Notes: generated from the letters alone by a model not told the origin. A stretch of DNA of 64,000 bases from Streptomyces alfalfae (GCF_004127445.1 NZ_QEXM01000020.1:62001-126000), one strand, 5' to 3'; numbered from the stretch's first letter, positions 1 to 8,329 are shown. Translations and numbers: made by a program.

Positions 1-245
1 ATGTGCGGGTGCGGTGCGACGTCCATGCCGCCGGATGCGGACACGTCGTCGGGTCCGTAGTGGTCGACGAAACACCAGGCTCCGATCAGCGTACGGGCGC
101 GCTGGGGAAGGGTGCGCCGCACCGCCATGGCCCGCGGGCCGCCCAGCGGCACCTCGCGCGCGGAGAGGACCTCGGCCCGACGCGCGGTGCCACTGCCCTC
201 GGCTCCGCAGCGCAGGGCGGCGGGATCACGCTCGGCATTGCTCAT
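1..245 (-). CDS. Pirin family protein (N-terminal part, cut by window edge)
   Basis: Reading the minus strand from the ATG at 245-243 gives 81 residues with no stop before the window edge. Residues about 46-65 read VRRTLPQRARTLIGAWCFVD, then HYGPDDV, and the fragment ends GGMDVAPHPH. This is the N-terminal signature of the pirin family; in pirins the HPH pair contributes metal ligands of the first cupin barrel. Family members are mononuclear iron cupins, some with quercetinase activity; the substrate here cannot be told. The gene is divergent from the AhpD-like gene across about 83 bases, so the two may share a promoter region. The C-terminal two thirds lie outside the window. Confidence 0.85.
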   Translation of the reverse strand, partial: MSNAERDPAALRCGAEGSGTARRAEVLSAREVPLGGPRAMAVRRTLPQRARTLIGAWCFVDHYGPDDVSASGGMDVAPHPH

Positions 246-328
246 CGCTGCCTTCCCCCATCAAGATACTTTGGCTTTCAACCACTGTCTTCGATCATAA
301 ACCTTCACGAGTCCCAGAGGGAGCCCAC

Positions 329-853
329 ATGGAGCGGCACGACCACCCGGAGCAGCGCGCCCACCAGCCGGAGCAGCACGCCCACCCGACCGTGCAGCGC
401 GTCTACGTCGACAAGCAGAGCCCCAAGGCCTATCACGCGATGGTCGAGGCGTCGGCCGCCGTCAGGGCCACGGCGGCCGACGCCGGGCTCGACCGCATCC
501 TCGTGGAGCTGGTCAACCTCCGCGTCTCCCAGCTCAACGGCTGCGCGTACTGCCTCGACGTGCACACCCGTACCGCCCTGCGCGAGGGCGAGACGACCCG
601 ACGCCTCGGCGTGCTGGCCGCCTGGCGGGACACCGAACTGTTCACGCCCCGGGAGCGGGCGGCGCTGGCCCTGGCGGAGGCCACCACGCACCCGGCGGAC
701 GCCGCCGCACAGGAGGCGGCGTACGCCGCCGCGCGTGAGCTGTTCTCCGACGCCGAGATATCGGCGGTGATCTGGGTGGCGATCACGATCAACGCGTTCA
801 ACCGCGTCTCCATCCTGAGCAAGCATCCGGTGCGGGGCGCCCAGGGGCGGTGA
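329..853 (+). CDS. Carboxymuconolactone decarboxylase / AhpD-like peroxidase-type protein
   Basis: 174 residues. The ATG at 329 follows the ribosome-binding sequence GAGGGAG at a good distance. The first 20 residues are rich in His, Glu and Gln. The conserved core carries C72-A-Y-C75 followed by H79, the CxxC...H redox motif of the AhpD/carboxymuconolactone decarboxylase family. Such proteins use the two cysteines and the histidine in alkylhydroperoxide reduction. With the divergent pirin it suggests a small oxidative-stress or aromatic-metabolism pair, but neither substrate is known. Function is inferred from family motifs only. Confidence 0.85.
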   Translation: MERHDHPEQRAHQPEQHAHPTVQRVYVDKQSPKAYHAMVEASAAVRATAADAGLDRILVELVNLRVSQLNGCAYCLDVHTRTALREGETTRRLGVLAAWRDTELFTPRERAALALAEATTHPADAAAQEAAYAAARELFSDAEISAVIWVAITINAFNRVSILSKHPVRGAQGR

Positions 854-976
854 GCGGTCACAGCCGGTGCGCCGGGCGTCGACTCCCGCCGCCCGGCCGT
901 CCCTGGCGTGGCGGACGACGGCCCCATGACGCGGCGTGCGCCACGAGTCGGCGTACGGCGAGTGCCTCCCCGGCGG

Positions 977-1984
977 TCACAGCCGCTCGGGCGTCGTGGG
1001 CGCCGCATGTGTCGGGTGCGCCGTATACGTGGGGTCTGCCGCCTGCGTCGGGTGAGCTGCGTGCCCTGCGCGAGCCAGGTGCGCCGCCACGTGAGCGGCA
1101 AAGGTGCGCGGCGCGCGGCCCGTGACGCGTTCCACGACGTCGCTGGTACGGTCCTCCGCTCCTCCGGCGATCGCCTCGTCCATGCCGGCGAGGAGATCGG
1201 CGAACGGTTCCGGCAGGCCCGTCGCGGTCAGCCGGTCCCGCATCGCCTCGCGGGAGACCGCGCGATGGCGGACCGTACGGCCCGTGACACGGGTGAGCGT
1301 GGCGGCGGCGTCGGCGTAACTGAGGGCCTCGGGGCCGGTGATGAGAGGGGCCGCGTTGTGCGGCCGTTCGTCCGTGAGGGCCCGTGCGGCGACCTCCGCG
1401 ATGTCGTCGGCGTCGATGAACGCGACGCGGCCGTCCCCGGTGGCCGTCACGATCTCGCCGCGCTCGCGGATGCTTTGCGCGTGCACATGGTCACCGGTGA
1501 AGTTCTGCATGAACCAGGAAGGTCGGAGCACCGCCCACTGCGGGAACCTCTCACGGATGCCCCGGTACACCTCGCCCAGGCCCTCGTCCGTCTCCGCGAT
1601 CGCCGATGACCCGAGCAGCACCACCCGCTCGACGCCCGCGCCGCGTGCCCGGTCCAGGAACGGGAGCATGGGCGCGGCCGGGTCCGGTGCGCCCACGGGC
1701 GCGACGAGGTAGACGCGGCGCACTCCGTCGAGCGCGGGGGCGTGGGTCGCCGGGTCGTTCCAGTCGAAGCGGGCCGTCTCCAGGCCGGCGGCCGGAGCGA
1801 GGCCAGCGGTCGTCCCGTGGGCAGCGGCCGGGTCGGGACCGGCAGCCGTGCCGTCATCGACCGCGGGGCCAGGATGGCGGCTCGCCACTCTGACCGCGTG
1901 CCCCGCCGCCACGAGGCGGGCCGTCACGCGACGGCCCGTCGTGCCGGTGCCGCCCGTCACCAGAACGCGCGTCGCCGTGCTCAT
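977..1984 (-). CDS. NmrA-like / SDR-family NAD(P)-binding protein
   Basis: 335 residues. The N-terminus holds the Rossmann nucleotide-binding motif GGTGTTG at residues 11-17. The atypical-SDR body with a PSWFMQNF segment is typical of NmrA-like NAD(P)H sensors and quinone reductases (QorB/azoreductase-like). The start ATG overlaps the stop of the upstream NTF2-like gene (ATGA), so the two are translationally coupled. The last 30 residues are an Ala/Pro/Thr/His low-complexity tail with repeated AHPT/ADPT units, outside the family fold. The pair sits opposite a TetR regulator and is probably controlled by it. The exact substrate is not known. Confidence 0.85.
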   Translation of the reverse strand: MSTATRVLVTGGTGTTGRRVTARLVAAGHAVRVASRHPGPAVDDGTAAGPDPAAAHGTTAGLAPAAGLETARFDWNDPATHAPALDGVRRVYLVAPVGAPDPAAPMLPFLDRARGAGVERVVLLGSSAIAETDEGLGEVYRGIRERFPQWAVLRPSWFMQNFTGDHVHAQSIRERGEIVTATGDGRVAFIDADDIAEVAARALTDERPHNAAPLITGPEALSYADAAATLTRVTGRTVRHRAVSREAMRDRLTATGLPEPFADLLAGMDEAIAGGAEDRTSDVVERVTGRAPRTFAAHVAAHLARAGHAAHPTQAADPTYTAHPTHAAPTTPERL

Positions 1985-2451
1985 CGGGCCGCTCCCACGA
2001 ACGGCGCGTCGGCGCCGCCCGCGATCTCCAGGGCGGTCAGCGGGTTCCAGTAGTCGCGGTAGTGGGTGATCAGTCCCTCCTCGACGGTCACCACGGCCAC
2101 GTACGACATCTCGAAAGGGTGCCCGGTGGCCACCGCGCGCCCTTCGGAGCGCATCTCGACGACCACCACGTCCGGGTCGCCGGTCCGGTGGACCTCGACG
2201 TACGGGATGGCGGTGAGGTCGATGTGGTCGGGATACGCGGTCATGTACGCGCTGACGGCGGCCTTGCCTTCCAGGCGGCACGGGGCGCCCGGCGGGGCGA
2301 AGGGGAACTCCATGACTCCGCCCTCGGCCCAGAGGTCGATCCACGCGTCGAACCGCTTGGCGAGGAGGAGGTCGATGCCCTGGCGGAAGACGCCCTCCGG
2401 TGTCGACGCCGGCGGGGCGTCCGTGCGGGTGCTGCTGCTGTCGTACGTCAT
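1981..2451 (-). CDS. SnoaL/NTF2-like nuclear-transport-factor-fold protein
   Basis: 156 residues from the ATG at 2451. An in-frame extension upstream runs through the operator region and is not likely to be translated. The sequence has the small cone-shaped NTF2/SnoaL pattern: FRQGIDLLLAKRFDAWIDLW near the start, then a central CRLEGKAAVSAYM segment and a C-terminal GLITHYRDYWNPL strand. Members act as isomerases, cyclases or ligand-binding proteins; no specific catalytic residue can be assigned. It is first in a two-gene operon with the NmrA-like gene (4-base overlap) and divergent from the TetR gene. Confidence 0.85.
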   Translation of the reverse strand: MTYDSSSTRTDAPPASTPEGVFRQGIDLLLAKRFDAWIDLWAEGGVMEFPFAPPGAPCRLEGKAAVSAYMTAYPDHIDLTAIPYVEVHRTGDPDVVVVEMRSEGRAVATGHPFEMSYVAVVTVEEGLITHYRDYWNPLTALEIAGGADAPFVGAAR

Positions 2452-2540
2452 GGCAGTGCGGTGCCTTTCGGCGTAGGGGTGAGGAGTGGCGGGCGGGGCC
2501 GCGAGGGCTCGGCCCAGCGCCACACCGCGCGGCGGGCTAA

Positions 2541-2592
2541 TATACGGACCAGCGGTCCGCATCTAGCCCGACTATACGGACCGCTAGTCCGC
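2541..2592. promoter_or_regulatory. Duplicated TetR-type operator between divergent genes
   Basis: Two closely matching 20-base boxes, TATACGGACCAGCGGTCCGC (2541-2560) and TATACGGACCGCTAGTCCGC (2573-2592), are repeated directly with a 32-base period (three helical turns). Each contains an inverted repeat: CGGACC-AGC-GGTCCG in the first, CGGAC-N5-GTCCG in the second. They lie between the NTF2-like operon and the TetR gene. Operator function for this regulator is inferred from position and symmetry. Confidence 0.7.
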
Positions 2593-2630
2593 TTTCGCAA
2601 TCCCCGCTGCCCACTGCCCCGGAGGAACCC

Positions 2631-3215
2631 GTGCCCCCACCCCCTCGCAAGGAGCGGGCCGACGCCCAGCGCAACCGCGAGGCCGTACTGGCCGCCGCGG
2701 AGGAGTTGTTCGGCGCGCACGGTGACCCGGAGCGCGTGTCCATGGACGACATCGCGGTGGCCGCCGGGGTCGGCAAAGGCACGTTGTTCCGCCGGTTCGG
2801 CGACCGCCTCGGGCTCGTCAAGGCGCTCGTGGAGCGGCGCACCGAACAGCTTCGGGCCGACGTCGTCGCCGGTCCTCCGCCGCTGGGCCCCGGCGCGCCC
2901 GCCGACGCACGCGCCCTCGCCCTCCTGGACGCCCTGCTCACCCTGAAGCTCGACACGCGTCCTCTGATGCTCGCCCTGGAGAGCGCCGGCCGGGGCAGCC
3001 CGTACGACAACGACACCTACGAGCTGTGGCACGCCGAACTCACCGCGCTGCTCACCGAGGCCCGCGGCGAGCGCGACGCCGCCTTCCTGGCACACGCGCT
3101 GCTGGCCGCCGTGCGCAGCGACCTGATCGAACACCTCACCACGCATGGCACTTCCCCGGACCACATCCGCGCGGGGGTCACCGCCCTCACCCGCGCCACC
3201 CTGCGGCGGCCCTGA
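2631..3215 (+). CDS. TetR/AcrR family transcriptional regulator
   Basis: 194 residues from a GTG at 2631; GGAGGA at 2621-2626 fixes this start. The N-terminal helix-turn-helix is clear: RNREAVLAAAEELF, then VSMDDIAVAAGVGKGTLFRRF at about residues 36-56. The C-terminal ligand domain ends ...HIRAGVTALTRATLRRP, typical of the TetR_C_33-like group. It is divergent from the NTF2-like/NmrA-like operon, with two operator-like boxes between them. The likely job is repression of that operon and of itself, relieved by an unknown ligand. Confidence 0.9.
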   Translation: MPPPPRKERADAQRNREAVLAAAEELFGAHGDPERVSMDDIAVAAGVGKGTLFRRFGDRLGLVKALVERRTEQLRADVVAGPPPLGPGAPADARALALLDALLTLKLDTRPLMLALESAGRGSPYDNDTYELWHAELTALLTEARGERDAAFLAHALLAAVRSDLIEHLTTHGTSPDHIRAGVTALTRATLRRP

Positions 3216-3514
3216 TCCCGCCGCCTAGCCCGCACGGGCGGCTCGCACGCTGGTGGCTGGCGCCGCAGGGATCGAGTGGAGCGAGACGCGGTGCCGCGCG
3301 AACGGCTCTCTCCCGGCAGGACCGCTTGCTCGGCCACCGGGCGGCTCGCTGATGCCGCGCTCTACGAGGCCGTGGCCGGCGACGGCGACCGAACGGAACG
3401 GCCGGGCCGGGGAGGGCAACCGCACCCCTCCCCGGCCCGGCCGCCCCTCTACTGACCTGCCGACCCACCGACCACATGACCCTCCGGCCAAGCGGCCGAT
3501 CGGTTCGGTTCGGC
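3216..3514. other. Gap between convergent genes
   Basis: About 300 bases between the TetR gene and the M13 peptidase gene, which converge. The only structure I see is the strong hairpin at 3400-3442. Short open frames here lack a start context or family signature. Confidence 0.6.
3400..3442. terminator. Bidirectional hairpin terminator
   Basis: A perfect 17-base-pair stem (3400-3416 with 3426-3442, GGCCGGGCCGGGGAGGG and its complement) closes a 9-base loop. It lies between two convergent genes and has no long T run, as is common for streptomycete terminators. It probably ends transcription from both sides. Confidence 0.7.
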
Positions 3515-5482
3515 TCACCAGATCCGGACCCGATCCTCCGGGTCCAGCCACAGCCCGTCGCCCTTCACCGTGCCGAACGCCTCGTGGAACTCGTCGAGGT
3601 TGCGGACGATGTTGGCGCGGAACTCCGGCGGGGAGTGCGGGTCGATCGTGAGGTACTGCTGCTCCTGCTCCTTGCGGCGCTTGGTGCGCCAGCAGTACGA
3701 CCAGTTCATGAAGAGTCGCTGGGAGCCGGTGGTGCCGTCCTCGTCGCGCGGCATCGGCGCTCCGTCGAGCGCGATGAGGTACGCCGTGTGCCCGATGGTC
3801 AGGCCGCCGAGGTCACCGATGTTCTCGCCGACCGTCAGTGAGCCGTTGACGTGCTCGCCGGGCAGGTTGCGGGGCGAGAAGGCGTCGTACTGCTCGATCA
3901 ACGCCTTCGACTTCGCCTCGAACGCGGTCTTGTCGGCGGCGGTCCACCAGTCGTTGAGGTTGCCCGCGCCGTCGTACTGCGCGCCCTGGTCGTCGAAGCC
4001 GTGGCCGATCTCGTGGCCGATGACCGAGCCGATGCCGCCGTAGTTCTCCGCAGGGTCGGCGTCGGGCGAGAAGAACGGCTTCTGCAGGATGCCCGCGGGG
4101 AAGCAGATCTCGTTGGTGCCCGGGTTGTAGTACGCGTTCACCGTCTGCGGCAGCATGAACCACTCGTCGCGGTCGACCGGCGAGCCGATCTTCGCGAGCT
4201 CGCGGTCCGACTCGAAGGCGGCCGCCGCCTGCGCGTTGCCGAGCAGGTCGTCGGAGCTGACCCGGAGCGCGGAGTAGTCGCGGAAGGTGTCGGGGTAGCC
4301 GATCTTCGGCCGGAAGGTCGCGAGCTTCTCGTACGCCCGCTCCTTCGTCTCGTCCGTCATCCAGTCGAGGCGGGCGATGGACTGCCGGTAGGCCTCCAGG
4401 AGGTTGGCCACCAGGTCGTCCATCATCGCCTTGGAGGACGGCGGGAAGTGCCGTGCCACGTACTCCTTGCCGACGGCCTCGCCCATGGCGCCCTCGACGA
4501 AGGAGACGGCGCGCTTCCAGCGGGCGCGCAGCTCGGGCGTGCCGTTGAGGGTGCGTCCGTAGAACTCGAAGTTGACGCGCACGAACTCGTCCGGCAGGTA
4601 CGGGGCGCAGGCGCGCAGGACCCGTGTCGTCGCCCAGTCCCGCCACCGCTCGATCGGCACCTCGGTGAGGACCGTGGAGAGGTGGGAGAGGTAGGACGGC
4701 TGGCGCACGCACGTCTCGGCGATGGTGGCGTCCGAGCCGCCCAGGCCGGTCACATAGCCGCGCCAGTCGAACTCGGGCGCGAGGGCGACCAGTTCGTCGT
4801 ACGTCGTGAGGTTGTAGGTCTTCAGGACGTCACGCGTGGCCGCCCGCTCCCAGTGTCCGGAGGCGAGCCGGGTCTCCAGTGCGAGGACCGTCTTCGCGGC
4901 GGCCTCCGGCTCGGCGTGCTTGCCGAGAGTGAGCAGCTCGGTGAGGTGGGCGACGTACTTCTCGCGGATCTCGGCGAACTTCTCCTCGCGGTAGTACGAC
5001 TCGTCGGGCAGGCCGAGGCCGCCCTGGAGGACGTTGAAGAGATAGCGGTCGGAGTCGCGGTCGTCGGAGTCGATGTACGAACCGAAGAGACCTGAGCCGC
5101 CGACGCGCTCGAAGCGGCCGAGGAACGCCGCGAGCTCGCGGACGTCCCGCAGCCCGGCGACCTCGTCGAGCAGCGGCTGCGCGGGGGCGAGGCCGCGGGC
5201 GGCGATGGTCTCCTCGTCCATGAAGGAGGCGTACAGCGCGGCGATCTTCTGGGCCTCCTCGGCGGAGGCGCCCTCGCCGGCCGGGGTGTCGGCCAGGTCC
5301 TGGATGATCTCCTTCACCTGCTGCTCGGCCGTGTCGGCGAGCTGCACGAAGGGGCCCCAGCTGGAGCGGTCCTCCGGGATCTTCTCCGTGTCGAGCCAGC
5401 GGCCGTTGACGTGTCCGAAGAGGTCGTCCTGCGGTCGGATGTCGGGGTTCATGCCCGGGCGGGCGTCATCCAGAATGCTCAT
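3515..5482 (-). CDS. M13 family zinc metallopeptidase (neprilysin/PepO-like)
   Basis: 655 residues, the usual length of bacterial M13 peptidases. The zinc-binding and catalytic motif HEIGH is at residues 490-494 within VIGHEIGHGFDDQG, and the third zinc ligand is in ENIGDLGGL at 553-561. The C-terminus ends with the family pattern PEFRANIVRNLDEF...WLDPEDRVRIW. There is no signal peptide or anchor helix (it begins MSILDDARPGMNPDIRPQDD), so a cytoplasmic oligopeptidase is most likely, as for PepO. It is a single gene converging on the TetR gene. Confidence 0.93.
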   Translation of the reverse strand: MSILDDARPGMNPDIRPQDDLFGHVNGRWLDTEKIPEDRSSWGPFVQLADTAEQQVKEIIQDLADTPAGEGASAEEAQKIAALYASFMDEETIAARGLAPAQPLLDEVAGLRDVRELAAFLGRFERVGGSGLFGSYIDSDDRDSDRYLFNVLQGGLGLPDESYYREEKFAEIREKYVAHLTELLTLGKHAEPEAAAKTVLALETRLASGHWERAATRDVLKTYNLTTYDELVALAPEFDWRGYVTGLGGSDATIAETCVRQPSYLSHLSTVLTEVPIERWRDWATTRVLRACAPYLPDEFVRVNFEFYGRTLNGTPELRARWKRAVSFVEGAMGEAVGKEYVARHFPPSSKAMMDDLVANLLEAYRQSIARLDWMTDETKERAYEKLATFRPKIGYPDTFRDYSALRVSSDDLLGNAQAAAAFESDRELAKIGSPVDRDEWFMLPQTVNAYYNPGTNEICFPAGILQKPFFSPDADPAENYGGIGSVIGHEIGHGFDDQGAQYDGAGNLNDWWTAADKTAFEAKSKALIEQYDAFSPRNLPGEHVNGSLTVGENIGDLGGLTIGHTAYLIALDGAPMPRDEDGTTGSQRLFMNWSYCWRTKRRKEQEQQYLTIDPHSPPEFRANIVRNLDEFHEAFGTVKGDGLWLDPEDRVRIW

Positions 5483-5662
5483 CCTGGCAGCCTATGCGAG
5501 CGATCAGCCCGGCACGAAGGGCTTGTGCCCGGCAGAACACGGCGGATGGCCGCTCGCGGGGTTCCCACGGGCCCCGCACGAGGTCCGCGTGAGGTCCTCA
5601 CGGGGTTCGCCCGGCCGCTGGCGGCATGGCTCACGATCGGGGTGCTCTGGCCCTCGCGGGCA

Positions 5663-5731
5663 GAGCGGCCCGGTGCTCGCGGCCGGAGTGGCTGGGTGCT
5701 CGCGGCCGGAGCGGCCCGGTGCTCGCGACAG
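5663..5731. repeat. Three tandem 23-base repeats
   Basis: Copies at 5663-5685, 5686-5708 and 5709-5731 follow the unit GAGcGGccCGGTGCTCGCGgccg; copies 1 and 2 differ at three positions, and copy 3 differs from copy 1 only in its last few bases. A poorer copy may precede them near 5640. The tract lies in the 333-base gap between the divergent M13 peptidase and the 421-residue protein, about 85 bases before the latter's start. The rest of the gap shows no gene. Confidence 0.8.
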
Positions 5732-5815
5732 TGACGCGCCCGCGAAATGCCCCAATCGGAGCGATAAAGTATCGCGTCAGCCTCGTCCCCCCACTGTCTC
5801 ACCGGGAGCACTTCC

Positions 5816-7081
5816 GTGACCGTAGCCATGGCCCCGTCCGACGAATTCTGGTCGCCCGAGGAACCCGATGAAGCGGAGCCGGCCTCTCCCGAGGCAGCGG
5901 GGGCGCCTTCCCCGTCATCCGGCTCGTCCGGCTCGTCCGACTCGTCCGGGGAGGACAGGCAGTCCGCCGACGCCGCGCGTCTGATCTCCGAGGACGCCCG
6001 CGCCTTCGGGGCCTACGCGCGCACCGGCGGCTGGGCCTTCGCCCTGAAGGTCGCCCGCAGCGTCCGGCCGGGCGGGCAGGGCGCGGGCGAGACGCCGAAG
6101 ATCTCCGCCAAGGAGTTCGCGGAGCTCGCGGAATGCTCGGCCGAGCGCGTCATGCGCTACTACAAGGCCTGGGACAAGGCCGCCGACGACGGCATGGTGC
6201 CGCACTTCGAGGCGCTCGCGCCGGGCATGGAGGTGGAACTGCCCGACGCCGACGTCTGGTCGACGTACTACGCCGCGCGCTCCAGCGCCCTGACCCCGCG
6301 CGGCAACGCGATCTCCGAGGCCGCCGAGGCCGAGGGCATCCGCCCCACCAAGGCCCTGGAGGTCGCCGAGAACCCGACCGCCCTGCGCGCCGCGATCCTC
6401 GCCGACCCGGGCACCGCGGAGGCGGCCCGCAAGGCGCTGATGGACCGCATCGACGAGGACCCGGCGCTCCGCACGGAGCTGGTCCGCGACATCGTCCGCA
6501 CCGACGATCTCAAGAAGGCCGTCGCCGCCGAGTCCAAGGCGGGCGACCGCGTCGACTACGTCCGCCAGATCGTGGAGAAGGGCCAGGTCAAGACGCCTGC
6601 GGGCCAGATGATCGAGGCCCCGGCCGAGCTGCGCGAGGAGGCCGAACGGCACCTGTCCCTCATCGACGAACTCGACGAGGGCGAGGACTCCGGCGAGTGG
6701 GCGCGCGAGGCGTACGACACGGTGCGCGACCTCATCGCGGAGACCGTGCAGAGCAACCCGGAGCTGCGGGTGCAGGAGCGCCGCGCCAAGTTCTACAGCA
6801 GCCTGCAGAAGGCGACGAAGGTCTTCGAGGAGCTGACCTTCGACGACGTCGATGACATCGACGACATCTACGAGGACGACATGGTCGAGCGCCTGGAGGA
6901 CCTGCGCCAGGCGATCGGCGCATGCATCGACGCCCTCCAGTCGGCGACCACGCAGGGGCAGACCCAGGCCCGGCCCCGGGCCTGGAGCGAGAGCGAGGCC
7001 CGGGGCGGCGAGGAGCGGACCCCGACCGTGCCCGCGCAGCAGAGTCCCGCCGACGCCTCGCAGGAGCACAGCCCTGCCTGA
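5816..7081 (+). CDS. Conserved hypothetical protein, acidic, helical, possible DNA-binding N-terminal segment
   Basis: 421 residues from a GTG at 5816, supported by CGGGAG at 5803-5808. I do not recognise the family. Residues 1-50 are a disordered Glu/Pro/Ser-rich stretch. From about residue 95 the segment ISAKEFAELAECSAERVMRY resembles a helix-turn-helix, followed by YKAWDKAADDGMVP. The middle is mainly helical and charged. Residues near 350-360 form the very acidic run FDDVDDIDDIYEDD. The C-terminal 45 residues are again low-complexity (Gln, Thr, Ser, Pro). It has no signal peptide or membrane segment. A DNA-associated or scaffold protein is possible, but this is a guess. Confidence 0.6.
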   Translation: MTVAMAPSDEFWSPEEPDEAEPASPEAAGAPSPSSGSSGSSDSSGEDRQSADAARLISEDARAFGAYARTGGWAFALKVARSVRPGGQGAGETPKISAKEFAELAECSAERVMRYYKAWDKAADDGMVPHFEALAPGMEVELPDADVWSTYYAARSSALTPRGNAISEAAEAEGIRPTKALEVAENPTALRAAILADPGTAEAARKALMDRIDEDPALRTELVRDIVRTDDLKKAVAAESKAGDRVDYVRQIVEKGQVKTPAGQMIEAPAELREEAERHLSLIDELDEGEDSGEWAREAYDTVRDLIAETVQSNPELRVQERRAKFYSSLQKATKVFEELTFDDVDDIDDIYEDDMVERLEDLRQAIGACIDALQSATTQGQTQARPRAWSESEARGGEERTPTVPAQQSPADASQEHSPA

Positions 7082-7172
7082 TCTCCGGGACGGCGGGACG
7101 GCCCTGCGGGGAGTGGTTCGCCCCCGCCCCCCTCGTGCGTCGTGATCACATCACGTGGTCAACGATCCGCAG

Positions 7173-7206
7173 GGCCGCCGTCCGGTCTTCCGGGTGGACG
7201 GCGGCC
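7173..7206 (-). terminator. Hairpin terminator for the PPOX-type gene
   Basis: GGCCGCCGTCC (7173-7183) pairs perfectly with GGACGGCGGCC (7196-7206) across a 12-base loop, just beyond the stop of the minus-strand PPOX gene. The left arm can instead pair with an upstream segment (7099-7109 with 7167-7177), so two alternative folds exist between the convergent genes. Confidence 0.6.
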
Positions 7207-7207
7207 G

Positions 7208-7630
7208 TCAGGGGGTGAGGGTGATGCGGATGCCGACCGTTCCGTCGAGACCGCGCCGCATCCTGCTCCCGAGCAGCGTGAGGAAACCGATGACCTTGTA
7301 CTTGCGGGTGATGAGGGTGCGGTAGCGCGCGGTCACCTCGGGCGGGCATATCTCCGCGGTCGCGGGCGCCTGCGCCCCGGTGGGGTTGCCCCGCACGTCG
7401 CACGGTCCGACCAGGACGTCCGGGCGTCTGCGGATGCGCTTCACCTTCCAGGAGTCACTGACCGTCCAGATTCCGAGCGCGTCCCCGTCGCGGACGACCC
7501 AGACCGGGCTCGGCACCAGAGTGCCGTCCTTTCGGTAGCTGCTGACCAGCAGGTACTTTCCGCTGCCGAGCCGTGTGAGCTGTGCGTCCCGGTTGTCGGG
7601 AGCGTCGGGAGTGCCGGGGGCGTCGTCCAT
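7208..7630 (-). CDS. PPOX-class F420-dependent oxidoreductase (pyridoxamine-oxidase fold)
   Basis: 140 residues from the ATG at 7630. The sequence GKYLLVSSYRKDGTLVPSPVWVV followed by WTVSDSWKVKRIRRRPDVLVGPCDVRG is the classic split-barrel flavin/F420-binding pattern of actinobacterial PPOX proteins. Family members reduce substrates with F420H2 or bind F420, FMN or haem; the substrate is unknown. It is divergent from the CGNR regulator gene across about 60 bases, which contain a palindrome, so it may be a target of that regulator. Confidence 0.85.
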   Translation of the reverse strand: MDDAPGTPDAPDNRDAQLTRLGSGKYLLVSSYRKDGTLVPSPVWVVRDGDALGIWTVSDSWKVKRIRRRPDVLVGPCDVRGNPTGAQAPATAEICPPEVTARYRTLITRKYKVIGFLTLLGSRMRRGLDGTVGIRITLTP

Positions 7631-7670
7631 GGCGGGAGTCTAGGCCGCCCGCCCGGCCACGGCACCGTCC

Positions 7671-7691
7671 GTAACCGTTAACGTTGGTTAC
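7671..7691. promoter_or_regulatory. Palindromic operator directly abutting the CGNR gene start
   Basis: GTAACC (7671-7676) and GGTTAC (7686-7691) are perfect inverted arms around a 9-base centre that contains the hexamer GTTAAC. The ATG of the CGNR gene follows immediately at 7692, with no ribosome-binding site. A leaderless transcript overlapped by an operator for autoregulation is the simplest reading. Confidence 0.6.
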
Positions 7692-8294
7692 ATGCCCTCA
7701 TCCGCGTCCCCCGGCATCCTGATGCGCTCACACACCGGTGCCAGGTACCGCTTCGACCCGGGCGCGCTCTGCCTCGAACTGCTGACGACCGGCGGCATCG
7801 GCGAGTTCCGGCGGTATGAGGTGCTGCACGCCCCCGGCGATCTCGCCGCCTGGGCCGAGCGGTCGCGGCTCACGCCCACGCCCGACCTGCGGGTGTCCGA
7901 GGCGGAGGTGGCGGACGCCCGGCGGCTGCGCGACGCCCTGTGGCGCGCGATGACCGCCCGCGCCCTCGACGAGACGCCGGACCCGGCCGACATCGCCGCC
8001 GTCAACGAAGCCGCCGCCCGCCCGCCGCTCACCCCGGCGATCGCTTTGGACGGGGAGCGGGTCTGGACGGGGACCGCCGACGGGTCCGAGCTGCTCTCCA
8101 CCGTCGCGCGCGACGCCGTGGACCTGCTGACCGGACCGTTCTCCCACCGCATCCGGATGTGCGCCTCCGACAACTGCTACCTCGTCTACGTCGACACCTC
8201 CCGCCCCGGCCGGCGCCGCTGGTGCTCGATGGAGCACTGCGGCAACCTCCACAAGGTCCGGACGCTGCGCGCACGCCGCTCCGAGGAGGACTGA
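7692..8294 (+). CDS. CGNR zinc-finger / ABATE-domain regulator
   Basis: 200 residues. The N-terminal ABATE-type domain covers about residues 10-145. A C-terminal zinc finger has Cys at 157, 162, 178 and 183 (RMCASDNC...RRWCSMEHCGN) and a basic tail, HKVRTLRARR. The family takes its name from CGNR; here the last residue of that motif is Leu (CGNL at 183-186), an uncommon variant. Members are predicted DNA-binding regulators of small metabolic genes. The start has no Shine-Dalgarno sequence and sits against a palindrome, which points to a leaderless, autoregulated gene. Confidence 0.85.
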   Translation: MPSSASPGILMRSHTGARYRFDPGALCLELLTTGGIGEFRRYEVLHAPGDLAAWAERSRLTPTPDLRVSEAEVADARRLRDALWRAMTARALDETPDPADIAAVNEAAARPPLTPAIALDGERVWTGTADGSELLSTVARDAVDLLTGPFSHRIRMCASDNCYLVYVDTSRPGRRRWCSMEHCGNLHKVRTLRARRSEED

Positions 8295-8329
8295 ACGCCC
8301 GCGCAGGGTCGTCAGGTGCGGCGGTCGCG

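Noticed and set aside
3216..3514. Small genes in the TetR/M13 gap
   Set aside because: Open frames exist on both strands but have no ribosome-binding site or similarity, and a 17-base-pair terminator occupies the centre.
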